Of a DNA stretch of 64,000 bases, positions 33,180-41,599 are shown one piece after another; position 1 is the first letter of the stretch, and the number at the start of each line of letters is the position of its first letter. A model generated the notes under the pieces. It searched no databases. It was not told the DNA's origin and saw nothing but the letters and a program-made list of their open reading frames with translations. The position numbers were made by a program, and so were the translations under genes. Origin of the DNA: DATLLN01 sp963797175. Lineage in GTDB: Bacteria > Actinomycetota > Thermoleophilia > Gaiellales > JAICJC01. The stretch covers positions 186,001 through 250,000 of the forward strand of contig CAWCOL010000007.1 of assembly GCA_963797175.1 (NCBI GenBank), written 5' to 3'.

Positions 33180-33778
33180 GCCGAACGCGCGGGCGCGGGC
33201 GGCAGTGACGCCGCCAGCAGCGCCTGCGCGGCCCAGGCCGACACCTCCTCCGCCTCGGCCGGGGTCAGACCCCGGGTGTCGCGGAGGATGAAGAGCGCCT
33301 CCCAGCCGACCAGCAGCGTCAGGGCCGAGACCAGCCGCTCGAAGGTGGCCGCGTCCATCGTGGCCCGTGTGGGCGCCAGCGCGTCCTCGATCCACTGGAC
33401 GCGCCGGTAGCCGCGGCGCGGCTGATCCTCCGCCATCCCCCGGGCGTCGATCGTGTGCTTGATGATCGTCCGGCCCAGCTCCTCGCTGTCGCCGGCGTTG
33501 CCCTGGATGGCCCGCACCAGCCCGTCCAGTCGCTCCTCGGCGGTGCCGGCCGGCTCGAACCGCGGCTCGACGGTGCCCCGGGTGGCCTCCAGCGCCGCGT
33601 CGGCGAGCAGGTGCTCGATCGAGGCGAAGTAGAGGTAGACCGTGCGCCGGGAGACGTCCGCGGCGACCGCGACCTCGCCCATCGACGGGCTGTGCCCGGC
33701 GCGGAGCAGCCCGGCCGCCGCGGAGATGATCGCCTGGCGGGTGCGGCGCCGCTGGCCGTCGCGCTTGACAGTGGTCAT
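33176..33778 (-). CDS. TetR/AcrR-family transcriptional regulator
   Basis: A 200-residue regulator with an N-terminal TetR HTH (RRRTRQAIISAAAGLLRAGHSPSMGEVAVAADVSRRTVYLYFASIEHLLADAALEAT, about 10-65) and a helical ligand-binding half. It is divergent from the cupin gene at 33840 across 61 bases that hold both promoters and repeat-like sequence, so the cupin is its likely target together with itself. The ligand is unknown. Its -10 box TATACT is close enough to the ATG for a leaderless transcript. Confidence 0.9.
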   Translation of the reverse strand: MTTVKRDGQRRRTRQAIISAAAGLLRAGHSPSMGEVAVAADVSRRTVYLYFASIEHLLADAALEATRGTVEPRFEPAGTAEERLDGLVRAIQGNAGDSEELGRTIIKHTIDARGMAEDQPRRGYRRVQWIEDALAPTRATMDAATFERLVSALTLLVGWEALFILRDTRGLTPAEAEEVSAWAAQALLAASLPPAPARSA

Positions 33779-33785
33779 GAGCTTT

Positions 33786-33791
33786 AGTATA
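33786..33791 (-). promoter_or_regulatory. -10 box TATACT, leaderless start of the TetR gene
   Basis: TATACT on the minus strand ends seven bases before the ATG at 33778. It lies in the shared tetR/cupin spacer next to the imperfect repeat CGTGCA...TGTGCA (33796-33820). Confidence 0.55.
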
Positions 33792-33795
33792 CATC

Positions 33796-33827
33796 CGTGC
33801 AGTAGTTACACACTTGTGCAATATGAT
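33796..33827. promoter_or_regulatory. TetR/cupin divergent control region
   Basis: An unusually AT-rich spacer. CGTGCA and TGTGCA are repeated about 19 bases apart, and a plus-strand TATGAT (33822-33827) lies just before the cupin's ribosome site GGAGGA. The repeats are candidate TetR half-sites. The pairing of sites with promoters is inferred from position only. Confidence 0.4.
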
Positions 33828-33839
33828 GGAGGAACGACG

Positions 33840-34337
33840 ATGACGATGTTCACGCTGGCAGCCGGTGAGGGCGAGGCCACCTGGTTCCTGCAGAACCGGA
33901 TGACGCTGAAGGCGACCGCCGAGAGGACCGGGGGCGCGTACGGCCTGATCGAGTCGGTGATCCCCGCGGGGGCCTCGCCGCCCCTGCACATCCACCGCCG
34001 CGAGGACGAGGCCTTCTACGTGATCGAGGGCGAGATGACGTTCCGCTACGGCGACGAGGACGTCGCCGCCGGACCGGGGACGTTCATCTTCCTGCCCCGC
34101 GACGTCCCGCACACGTTCGTTGTCGAAGGAGACACGCCCGCCCGCGTCCTGACACTGATCAGCCCGGGCGGCGGCGAGCGGTTCTTCGTCGACGGCGGCC
34201 GCACCCCCGAGCACGAGGGCCTGCCGGCCGCCGGCCCGCCGGACATCGACCGCCTGCGCGGGGCGGCCGAGCTGCACGGCTCAGAGATCATCGGGCCGCC
34301 CATGGCACCGCGCGGACGGGCCGCCGCGACCGCCTGA
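33840..34337 (+). CDS. Cupin-domain protein under TetR control
   Basis: A 165-residue single-cupin protein. The first cupin motif is PPLHIHRREDEAFYVIEGEMTF (metal ligands H-x-H and E) and the second is the PGTFIFLPRDVPHTFVVEGD segment with the final His. Cupins of this quercetinase-like type bind a divalent metal and serve as dioxygenases, isomerases or sensors. GGAGGA precedes the ATG. A strong terminator follows 8 bases after the stop, so it is a single-gene unit. The substrate is unknown. Confidence 0.88.
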   Translation: MTMFTLAAGEGEATWFLQNRMTLKATAERTGGAYGLIESVIPAGASPPLHIHRREDEAFYVIEGEMTFRYGDEDVAAGPGTFIFLPRDVPHTFVVEGDTPARVLTLISPGGGERFFVDGGRTPEHEGLPAAGPPDIDRLRGAAELHGSEIIGPPMAPRGRAAATA

Positions 34338-34345
34338 CCCAGGCC

Positions 34346-34375
34346 CTCCGCCGCCTCCTCCAGGAGGCGGCGGAG
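34346..34375 (+). terminator. Strong GC hairpin after the cupin gene
   Basis: A perfect 13-bp stem (34346-34358 with 34363-34375) closes on a TCCA loop, followed shortly by GGGTTTG. This is the clearest intrinsic-terminator-like structure in the window. Confidence 0.65.
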
Positions 34376-34470
34376 CCGGGTTTGCCTCCCCTCGGCGGCG
34401 GGCATTGTCACGGTGCGCACATGCGTTGTCACCTGTGCGCGTCCGGCCACCGAGCACTCAGGAGGGGACG

Positions 34471-35952
34471 ATGGCGCAGGCAACCGGCACATCCGCCGAA
34501 CCGACGCGGGGGCTGCGCCACGGCAGCCTCTCGCTGTGGGAGGCGGTGGGCATCTCGATCGCGCTGATGGCGCCGTCGATGGCGGCGAACATCAACCCGC
34601 AGGGCACGGTCGGCCTGGTCGGCCGGGCGGTGCCGCTCGCGTTCGTGTTCGCGACGGTCGGCGTCCTGCTGGTCTCGTACACCTTCGTCCGCCTGTGCCA
34701 GATCTACAACCACGCGGGCTCGGTGTTCGGCTTCGTCGGGGCGACGCTCGGACCTCGCGCCGGCGTGCTCGCGGGCTGGTCGCTGATGGGCACGTACACG
34801 TTCTATGCATGCGTCACCAGCGCCGCCGCCGGGATCTTCAGCACCACCTTCCTGGATGAGATCGGGATCTGGAACAACCACCCGCTCTGGTCGGAGTTCC
34901 TGTTCGCGTTCATCGCGCTGTTCGGCGCGTTCGCGGTGGCCGGCTTCCCGGCGCACACCGCGACCCGGATCCTGCTGTCGATCGAGGGCATCACGGTGCT
35001 GCTGATCATCGTCGTGGCGACCGTCGTGCTGATCAAGGTGATCAGCGGCGACACGCCCGGCAACCAGACGTTCACGCTCAAGGTGTTCTCGCCGCCGGCC
35101 GGCACCGGCGTGGGCGACATCTTCAAGGGCGCCGTGTTCGGCTTCCTCTCGTTCGCCGGGTTCGAGGCGGCGGCGACCCTCGGCGAGGAGACGCGCGAGC
35201 CGCGCCGCGCCATCCCGCGGGCGATCCTCGGCACCGCGATCTTCGGCGGCATCTACTTCGTCTACGTCACCGCGGTCGAGATGATGGGCTTCGGCACCGA
35301 CGCGAAGGGCGTCGCCGCGTTCGGGGCGTCCGGCTCGCTGCTGGGCGACCTGGGCTCGACGTACATGACGTCGTCGATCGGCGACATCATCACGCTGGGC
35401 ACCGCGGTCAGCGCCTTCGGCTGCACGCTCGCCTGCGTCGTCGGCGGCTCGCGCATCCTCTACACGCTCAGCCGTGACGGCCTGGGCACGTCCGCGCTGG
35501 GCAACGTCCGCCCCGAGACGGGATCGCCGGTGCGCGCGCTGGCCGTGGTCACTGCCGTCGCCGCGCTGATCGTCCTCGGATGCCGGATCTTCTTCACCAG
35601 CTCGGTGTTCGACGTGTTCCTGTGGTCGGGCGTGATCGGGACGCTGATCCTGCTGGTCGCGTATGTCCTTGCCACGCTCGGAGCCGTTCGGATGCTGTGG
35701 TTCCGCGACCGCCCGCGGGTGCCGCTGTGGCAGATCGTGATCCCGGCCGCGGCGCTGGCCGTCCTGCTGGCGACGCTCTACTACAACGTCGATCCGGACG
35801 CGGCCAAGGCGACCCGCTGGAATTACTACACCGCCGGCATCTGGGTGCTCGCCGGCGCCGTGCTGGTGCTGGTGTTGCCCGGACTGGCCACGCGCGTCGG
35901 CCAGGGCCTCGCCCGCCACGAGGGGCTGTCGGACACCTCCGCCGGAGACTGA
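34471..35952 (+). CDS. APC-superfamily amino acid permease
   Basis: A 493-residue membrane protein with about twelve hydrophobic helices. Helix 1 carries the APC unwound motif region (LWEAVGISIALMAPSMAANINPQGTVGLVG), and the FGFLSFAGFEAAATLGEETREPRRAIPRAI stretch in helix 6-7 is diagnostic of the amino acid-polyamine-organocation family. It would import amino acids or amines with a proton. The ATG at 34471 is preceded by AGGAGGGG; the longer frame is non-coding. It has its own hairpin region downstream (35981-36021). The substrate cannot be read from sequence. Confidence 0.9.
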   Translation: MAQATGTSAEPTRGLRHGSLSLWEAVGISIALMAPSMAANINPQGTVGLVGRAVPLAFVFATVGVLLVSYTFVRLCQIYNHAGSVFGFVGATLGPRAGVLAGWSLMGTYTFYACVTSAAAGIFSTTFLDEIGIWNNHPLWSEFLFAFIALFGAFAVAGFPAHTATRILLSIEGITVLLIIVVATVVLIKVISGDTPGNQTFTLKVFSPPAGTGVGDIFKGAVFGFLSFAGFEAAATLGEETREPRRAIPRAILGTAIFGGIYFVYVTAVEMMGFGTDAKGVAAFGASGSLLGDLGSTYMTSSIGDIITLGTAVSAFGCTLACVVGGSRILYTLSRDGLGTSALGNVRPETGSPVRALAVVTAVAALIVLGCRIFFTSSVFDVFLWSGVIGTLILLVAYVLATLGAVRMLWFRDRPRVPLWQIVIPAAALAVLLATLYYNVDPDAAKATRWNYYTAGIWVLAGAVLVLVLPGLATRVGQGLARHEGLSDTSAGD

Positions 35953-35980
35953 ACCGGGAGGCCCCCTGGCCCTCACATCT

Positions 35981-36021
35981 GCGGCGACCCGCCGAGGAGT
36001 ATCCTCGCGGCGGGTCGCCGC
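35981..36021 (+). terminator. Long hairpin between permease and repeat-protein genes
   Basis: GCGGCGACCCGCC pairs perfectly with GGCGGGTCGCCGC, and an inner GAGG/CCTC pair closes on a 5-base loop with a 2-base bulge. It could end the permease transcript or act in the leader of the gene at 36059. No T tract. Confidence 0.5.
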
Positions 36022-36058
36022 GCAGCCGTGCGGGGCGCATGACAAGGGGGTTCTCGAG

Positions 36059-37261
36059 ATGTTGCGGATCGCGTTCGTCGCGGCGGTGGCCGCGGCGCTG
36101 CTGGCCGTGTTCTCCTCACAGGCACTGGCCGCCACCACTCCCGGCTGGGAGTGCATCCCGACCACCGCCGGACAGGCCGTCGTTTCGGGTGGCACCGGCG
36201 CATCGCCATCCTGCGGCGCGGGCACGACGTCGGTACTGGCGCCGACGTTCGTGTCGTCCGGCGTCGGCGGCAAGCCGACCGTCCAGTTCGCGGCGGTCAA
36301 CGTCCAGATCGTCTCCGGCTCGGGCAGCACCGACGGCGCGGTCAACGGCAAGGGCAACCTCGTCATCGGCTATGCCGAGAACGCCGACAGCTTCGCCCGC
36401 ACCGGCTCGCACGACCTGATCGTCGGCAAGGACGGCGGCTGGACCGGCTTCGGCCAGGTCGTCGCCGGGCTCGACAACCTCGTCCAGGGTGACTGGGCGG
36501 CGGCGTTCGGGCAGAAGAACACGGCGAGCGGCGACTCCAGCCTGGTCGCCGGCGGCACCAACACCGCGTCGGGCGCGCACTCCACCGCCATCGGCGGCGA
36601 GAGCAACACGGCCAAGGGCGCAGGCGCAACCATCGGCGGCGGACAGTTCAACCTGGCCCGGTCGCCGCTGGCGTTCATCGGCGGCGGATGCGACCTGCTG
36701 GCCGGCACCGGCGGCCTGCCACACTCGACCTGCAACACGAGCGGCGGCCAGGCGATGCTGGGCGGCCAGCGCAACCAGACCAGCTCGGCGTACTCGAGCA
36801 CCGTCGGCGGGCACTTCAACCTCGCCGCCGACCTCTACTCCTCGATCCTCGGCGGCTGCGAGAACGTCACCGGGACGGCGGGCACGCTGACCGGCACGTG
36901 CATCGGCGGCGCGCAGGCCGTGCTGGGCGGGTTCGAGAACACGGCATCGGGTATCGAGTCGACGGTGAGCGGCGGTGAGGTCGGGCAGGCGACCGGCGGA
37001 TCCGCCTCGGTGGCCGGCGGCCAGTTCAACATCGCCTCGGGCGGCGGCGCCTCCGTCGCCGGCGGCGACGAGAACACCGCCAGCGGCTCCTTCGCATCGA
37101 TCCTGGGCGGGTTCTTCAACTCGGCGACGACGTTCGACACGACCGTCGCCGGCGGCGAGTCCAACACCGCGTCGGCCAACGGCGCGTCGGTGTCAGGCGG
37201 CCACGGCAACAACGCGTCCTCCAACTGCCAGGCGATCCCGGCGGCTCCGGGCACCTGCTAG
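36059..37261 (+). CDS. Secreted YadA-head-like beta-roll repeat protein
   Basis: A 400-residue exported protein. A clear signal peptide (MLRIAFVAAVAAALLAVFSS, cut near QALA) is followed by about fourteen tandem units of the type GG-x-x-N-x-A-S-G-x-x-S-x-V-x-GG. Examples are GGTNTASGAHSTAIGGESN, GGQFNIASGGGASVAGGDE and GGFFNSATTFDTTVAGGES. This is the left-handed roll repeat of YadA and other trimeric autotransporter heads, yet no coiled-coil stalk or outer-membrane anchor follows; the protein stops at a Cys-containing tail. A GGGGG site precedes the ATG. It is probably a free or wall-attached surface protein. Confidence 0.8.
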   Translation: MLRIAFVAAVAAALLAVFSSQALAATTPGWECIPTTAGQAVVSGGTGASPSCGAGTTSVLAPTFVSSGVGGKPTVQFAAVNVQIVSGSGSTDGAVNGKGNLVIGYAENADSFARTGSHDLIVGKDGGWTGFGQVVAGLDNLVQGDWAAAFGQKNTASGDSSLVAGGTNTASGAHSTAIGGESNTAKGAGATIGGGQFNLARSPLAFIGGGCDLLAGTGGLPHSTCNTSGGQAMLGGQRNQTSSAYSSTVGGHFNLAADLYSSILGGCENVTGTAGTLTGTCIGGAQAVLGGFENTASGIESTVSGGEVGQATGGSASVAGGQFNIASGGGASVAGGDENTASGSFASILGGFFNSATTFDTTVAGGESNTASANGASVSGGHGNNASSNCQAIPAAPGTC

Positions 37262-37269
37262 ACCCCTCC

Positions 37270-37308
37270 GCGGCCGGGCCTCCCAGCGCGACCGGGAGGT
37301 CCGGCCGC
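37270..37308 (+). terminator. 15-bp hairpin after the YadA-head-like gene
   Basis: GCGGCCGG-x-CCTCCC pairs with GGGAGG-x-CCGGCCGC (one G-T pair) around a 9-base loop, eight bases after the stop codon. Confidence 0.55.
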
Positions 37309-37368
37309 CGCGTCGGTGCGGAGCGCGGCGGTCTGGGGTAGTGTCAGCCGGTCGAAGGAGGGTCCCTA

Positions 37369-38583
37369 ATGGCAACACGAAAGCTTCCGGCCGCACAGCC
37401 GCATCCCCAGCGCAAGGAGATCGCCCGTTACCTGCTGGCCCGAGGGGCGGACGAGGACGTCGTCGATCCCGGCCCGATCGTGGCGTTCGTCCCGCCGGAC
37501 ACGCCGGGGCGGCGGACGATCCACCACATCCCTGAGGTCGAGTTCCCCGACGGGCTGGCGCCGGTCGCGCAGCCGCTGGCCGCGGAGCCGACGGACGCCG
37601 ACCTGTTGCCGCAGGCCGATGTCGTCGTCATCACGTGGACGGCCGACGAGGCGCGCGCCCTGGCGCACGTGCTGACGCCCGGGTACAGCGCGAGCAGGTC
37701 GGCGCGGCACCACTGGCACGCCTACACGCACAACTTCGCGGCCTTCGAGCCGCAGATCCGCGGCGGCGCGCCGGCGCACGCCAGCAAGCGGCTGGCGAGC
37801 TTCCTGCCGGTCACGATCGGCGCCACCAGCGTGCTGGTCATGAAATCGGAGCTGCACCTGAACCAGGACGGGATCCGCACCGGCGACGGCACCGCCACGC
37901 TGCCGGTCAAGGACATGTTCAAGCAGATCATCACCGAGGCCCAGCCGAAGCTCGTTCTCACGATCGGCACCGCCGGCAGCGTCCACGACGCCTTCGGGCT
38001 GGGCGACGTGGTCGTCACCCGGGCGGCGCGGTTCTGGCTCGGGCAGGAGCTCAAGAACGAGCCGTACAACGGCGTCACCTACACCAGCGACTGGGAGATC
38101 CCCACGGCGTACCTGGCGAAGGCCGAGCAGATGATGACGCCGTTCACGGCGGAACTGGCATTCCCGCCGATCGGCTTCCCGACCGTCAACTACGCCCATG
38201 CGGACACGCTGACCAACCCGCTCTCGCAGCCCGCGCCCGCGATCCGCCGCGACGGCGTCGGCGACCTGCCCGAGTTCCACCCGATCCTGACGACGGACTG
38301 GTTCGAGTACGGGACGAGCGAGAACCGGCTCGACCAGTGGGGCGCGGGCGTGGAGATGGGCGACGCCGCGCTGGGGCTGGCAGTGGAGGAGCTGGACACC
38401 AAGCCCGACTGGGCCGTCGTCCGCAACATGAGCGATCCGGTCATCAACGGCGCCCTGCCGTCCACCACGTACCACCTGAACGAGCAGACGACGTGGGCGG
38501 TCGGCTACTACACGGCGTACGGCATCTACACGAGCATCAACGGCGCGATCGCGACCTGGGGGATCATCGCCGGGCTGAGCTGA
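37369..38583 (+). CDS. Nucleoside phosphorylase-superfamily protein, extended N-terminus
   Basis: A 404-residue protein with a PNP/UDP-type core. PKLVLTIGTAGSVHDAFGLGDVVVTRAARF (about 190-225) is the phosphate-site glycine loop and strand, and the QWGAGVEMGDAALGLAVEEL segment (about 325-345) matches the catalytic VEMGD-type signature. About 150 residues precede the core, longer than typical phosphorylases, and contain an ITWTADEARAL segment. AGGAGGG lies before the ATG. It probably binds a nucleoside or related glycoside; phosphorolysis activity is likely but the added domain is unexplained. Confidence 0.75.
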   Translation: MATRKLPAAQPHPQRKEIARYLLARGADEDVVDPGPIVAFVPPDTPGRRTIHHIPEVEFPDGLAPVAQPLAAEPTDADLLPQADVVVITWTADEARALAHVLTPGYSASRSARHHWHAYTHNFAAFEPQIRGGAPAHASKRLASFLPVTIGATSVLVMKSELHLNQDGIRTGDGTATLPVKDMFKQIITEAQPKLVLTIGTAGSVHDAFGLGDVVVTRAARFWLGQELKNEPYNGVTYTSDWEIPTAYLAKAEQMMTPFTAELAFPPIGFPTVNYAHADTLTNPLSQPAPAIRRDGVGDLPEFHPILTTDWFEYGTSENRLDQWGAGVEMGDAALGLAVEELDTKPDWAVVRNMSDPVINGALPSTTYHLNEQTTWAVGYYTAYGIYTSINGAIATWGIIAGLS

Positions 38584-38632
38584 GATCCGGCCCGGCCGAT
38601 GAGTTCCCGGGCGGGCGGCGGTCTACCCCGGC

Positions 38633-39688
38633 ATGACCACACTCGCCGAACTCCTCGAGAGCGCCGTCGCTGACGGCACCGCGCCCGGCGCGACCGCGCT
38701 TGTCGCCCATGGAGACGACACCGAGATCGCGGCCGCCGGCGAGCTGGCGCCGGACGCGATCGTCCGCGCCGCCTCGATTACGAAGCCGATCACCGCCGCC
38801 GCCCTGATGACGCTGGCCGAGGACGGGACGCTGGCGCTCGAGGATCCGATCGCTCGCTGGCTGCCCGAGCTCGCTGGGCCACGCGTCGTCCGCACCCCGC
38901 AGAGCCCGCTCGACGACACCGTGCCAGCCGCCCGGCCGATCACGGTCGAGGACCTGCTCACGTTCCGCGCGGGCTGGGGCTTCCCCTCCGACTTCTCGAC
39001 TCCCGCCGCCTCCGAGCTGTTCCAGAAGCTGCCGGTGTTCGGGGTGACCGAGACGCCGGACGAGTGGCTGCAAACGCTGGCCGGTATCCCGATGGTTGCC
39101 CAGCCAGGCGAGGCGTGGCTCTACAACACGTGCTCGGACATCCAGGGCGTGCTGATCGCCCGCGCGTCGGGGCGGTCGTTGCCCGAGTGGTTGGCGGAGC
39201 GCATCTTCGACCCACTGGGCATGGCCGACACCGGCTTCCACGTCTCCGCCGCCAAGCTCGTCCGGCTACCCGGCTACCACCGGCCCGAGGGCTGGCCGTC
39301 CGGCGAGCTGTGGCAGACGCCGCCGGTCTTCCCGTCGGGCTCGGGCGGGCTCGTCACGACGCTCGATGACTGGCACCGCTTCGGCCGGATGCTGCTCGCC
39401 GACGGCGGCGACGTGCTCCGGCCCGAGTCTGTGCGGTTGATGATGACGAACCACATCACGCCGGAGCAGAGCGAGGCCGCGGCGCTGTTCCTGGAGGGCG
39501 CCGGCTGGGGCTTCGGCGGCTCGGTCGAGGCCGACGGCCGCTACGGCTGGGTCGGCGGCACCGGCACCACCGCGCACGTCCACCCGGCCTCGGCGACGGT
39601 CGGCCTGCTGTTCACGCAGGTACAGATGACGGGGCCGACGCCGACGCCGCTGATGCGCGCGTTCTGGGAGTACGCCTTCGGCCGTTAG
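38633..39688 (+). CDS. Beta-lactamase-family serine hydrolase (class C/esterase type)
   Basis: A 351-residue protein of the serine beta-lactamase-like (PF00144) family. The catalytic Ser-x-x-Lys is ASITKPITAAALM (about 46-58), and the second motif is YNTCSD (Tyr-x-Asn type, about 164-169). Late in the sequence GWGFGGSVEADGRYGWVGGTGT occupies the place of the Lys-Thr-Gly loop (here GGTGT-like). Members are esterases, D-aminopeptidases or penicillin-binding relatives. There is no signal peptide, so it is cytosolic and more likely an esterase or amidase than an antibiotic resistance enzyme. Confidence 0.88.
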   Translation: MTTLAELLESAVADGTAPGATALVAHGDDTEIAAAGELAPDAIVRAASITKPITAAALMTLAEDGTLALEDPIARWLPELAGPRVVRTPQSPLDDTVPAARPITVEDLLTFRAGWGFPSDFSTPAASELFQKLPVFGVTETPDEWLQTLAGIPMVAQPGEAWLYNTCSDIQGVLIARASGRSLPEWLAERIFDPLGMADTGFHVSAAKLVRLPGYHRPEGWPSGELWQTPPVFPSGSGGLVTTLDDWHRFGRMLLADGGDVLRPESVRLMMTNHITPEQSEAAALFLEGAGWGFGGSVEADGRYGWVGGTGTTAHVHPASATVGLLFTQVQMTGPTPTPLMRAFWEYAFGR

Positions 39689-39689
39689 C

Positions 39690-40157
39690 ATGGCCGGCGT
39701 GGACTTCCGCCCCGCGCCGCCGGACTCCCCCGACGCCCGCCGCCTGCTGAACGAGTACCTGGACGACCTCCAGCTCCGCATGGGCGACGGGTGGTCGCGG
39801 GCCGGCTACGTGGACGCTCCGGACGAGGAGTTGCTGCCGCCCCAGGGTGCGCTCCTGCTCGGATACGACGACGGCCGGCCGGTGGCGTGCGGCGCCGTGC
39901 ACGTGATCGCGCCGGACATCGCGGAGGTGAAGCGGATGTTCGTGGCGCCGAGCGCCCGCGGCCGCGGGCTGGGCCGGGCGCTGCTCGACGCGCTCGAACG
40001 AACGGCCCTCGAGCTCGGCTGCGCCGTCACACGGCTCGACTCGGCGGAGACGCTGGCCGAGGCCGTGGCGCTCTACCGCAGCGCGGGCTACGTCGAGATC
40101 GACGACTACAACCAGAACCCGAACGCCACGACGTGGATGGAGCGCCGGATCGGCTAG
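39690..40157 (+). CDS. GNAT-family N-acetyltransferase
   Basis: A 155-residue GNAT protein. The acetyl-CoA loop is in MFVAPSARGRGLGRALLDALERTA (R/Q-x-x-G-x-G/A motif), preceded by the beta-4 strand EVKRMFV, and followed by the ALYRSAGYVEIDDYN motif B, typical of small-molecule acetyltransferases. The ATG follows the serine hydrolase stop by one base, suggesting coupling. The acceptor substrate is unknown. Its stop overlaps that of the convergent MDR gene. Confidence 0.88.
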   Translation: MAGVDFRPAPPDSPDARRLLNEYLDDLQLRMGDGWSRAGYVDAPDEELLPPQGALLLGYDDGRPVACGAVHVIAPDIAEVKRMFVAPSARGRGLGRALLDALERTALELGCAVTRLDSAETLAEAVALYRSAGYVEIDDYNQNPNATTWMERRIG

Positions 40158-41125
40158 GTGTTGCGAACGTCGAGCACGACGCGGCCCCGGCCGTGGCCGC
40201 GCTCGATCCGGTGGTGCGCGGCGACGACCTCGTCGAGCGGAAACGCCTCGACCGGTGGCGGCCGCAGGCGGCCGACGGCGACGAGCGCCGCCAGCTCGAT
40301 CAGGCGTGCGCCGCTCGGCCTGACCAGGACGCCGTGGAGCGTGATGTTCCTGTCGACCGCCGGCTCGAAGTTGCCCGTCATGGCGCAGATGGACGCCACC
40401 CGGCCGCCGTGGCGGACGATCGCCAGGCTCCGCTCGACCACGTCGCCTCCGACCAGATCGGCGACGGCGTCGACCGCGCCCAGCTCGTCGGCGACCGCCG
40501 AGAGCACGTCCTGCCCGCGATAGTCGAGCGTGAGGTCGGCGCCCAGGTCTCGCAGGTACTCGTGGTTGGCCGCGCTCGAGACCGCCGCCACCTGGGCGCC
40601 CCGCGCCTTCGCGATCTGGACGAGGAACGAGCCCACGCCGCCGGCCGCCCCGAACACGAGCAGCCACTCCCCCGGCCCGACGCCCAGCCGCCCGGCGACC
40701 TCATACGCCGTCCCGCCGGCCAGCGGCACCGCCGCGCTCTCCAGGTGGCTCAGCGTCGGCGGCCGGTGGGCGACGATGTCCGCGTCGACGGCCTGGTACT
40801 CGGCGTAGCTGCCGTGGCGGGTGCCGAGGAAGTCGCTGAACGAGAAGACCTCGTCGCCGACCTGGAATCCGCCGACCCCGGGGCCGATCGCCGCGACAAC
40901 GCCCGACGCGTCGCTCCCAGGGGTGTACGGCGGCTCCAGCCCGGCCCAGCTGCCGTCCGCCCGGTTTGACGCGTCCACCGGATTCACGCCGGCCGCGCGC
41001 ACCTGGACGAGCACCTGCCCATCGCTCGGCTTCGGCCGGTTGACCGTGCGCACCTGCATGACCTCCGGCGGTCCGAACCGCTCGACGATCACGGCCCGCA
41101 TCGTGCTCGGCAGCGAGGCATCCAT
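40154..41125 (-). CDS. MDR-family NADPH:quinone oxidoreductase
   Basis: A 323-residue MDR enzyme of the zinc-free quinone oxidoreductase type. N-terminal landmarks are VERFGPPEVMQVRTV and VRAAGVNPVDASNR; the cofactor motif is VFGAAGGVGSFLVQIAKARGAQV. A further ATG lies eight codons in. The upstream ATG at 41125 is supported by a -10 box seven bases before it. It is divergent from the GFA gene and stands alone. NADPH-dependent reduction of quinones or enones is the family role. Confidence 0.88.
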   Translation of the reverse strand: MDASLPSTMRAVIVERFGPPEVMQVRTVNRPKPSDGQVLVQVRAAGVNPVDASNRADGSWAGLEPPYTPGSDASGVVAAIGPGVGGFQVGDEVFSFSDFLGTRHGSYAEYQAVDADIVAHRPPTLSHLESAAVPLAGGTAYEVAGRLGVGPGEWLLVFGAAGGVGSFLVQIAKARGAQVAAVSSAANHEYLRDLGADLTLDYRGQDVLSAVADELGAVDAVADLVGGDVVERSLAIVRHGGRVASICAMTGNFEPAVDRNITLHGVLVRPSGARLIELAALVAVGRLRPPPVEAFPLDEVVAAHHRIERGHGRGRVVLDVRNT

Positions 41126-41132
41126 GCGGCGG

Positions 41133-41138
41133 AGGCTA
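41133..41138 (-). promoter_or_regulatory. -10 box TAGCCT, leaderless start of the MDR gene
   Basis: TAGCCT on the minus strand ends seven bases before the ATG at 41125 and decides between two possible starts. Confidence 0.45.
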
Positions 41139-41215
41139 GCGAGCGCACAGGCAGTGATCGACCGGGTCGGCTACGGTTCGGCGCGTACCGTTGACTGACT
41201 CGGGAAAGGGCTGCC

Positions 41216-41599
41216 ATGTCCGAGATGCTCAAGGGAACGTGCCTGTGCGGCGGCGTCGAGTACGAGCTGCGCGAGCCGCAGGGGCTGGGGTACTGCCACT
41301 GCTCCAGATGCCAGCGCTGGACCGGGTCGAGCCTGGCCGGCGTCGTGGTCGCCAAGGAGAACTTCCGGTTCACCAAGGGCGAAGATCTCGTCAAGACGTA
41401 CGAGAGCGAGCTGGCGCCGCGGAACTTCTGCAGCAACTGCGGATCGAGCCTCTACGACGACCTCGGCGACGTCTACTTCGTCGCGGCCGGTCTGATGCCC
41501 GACCTTGACCTGCGACCCAGCTTCCACCAGCAGGTCGCGTACAAGGCGGCCTGGCACGAGATCGGCGACGACGCCCCGCAGTACGCCGAGATGCCTTGA
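41216..41599 (+). CDS. GFA-family zinc protein (glutathione-dependent formaldehyde-activating type)
   Basis: A 127-residue GFA-domain protein. The zinc cysteines are in GTCLCGGVEYEL (CxC), YCHCSRCQRWTGS (CxxC plus the flanking CHC) and NFCSNCGSSLYD (CxxC), the standard arrangement. The name comes from one member that speeds formaldehyde-glutathione adduct formation; most have unknown roles. GGGAAAGGG precedes the ATG. The stop overlaps the TTG start of the next small gene. Confidence 0.9.
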   Translation: MSEMLKGTCLCGGVEYELREPQGLGYCHCSRCQRWTGSSLAGVVVAKENFRFTKGEDLVKTYESELAPRNFCSNCGSSLYDDLGDVYFVAAGLMPDLDLRPSFHQQVAYKAAWHEIGDDAPQYAEMP

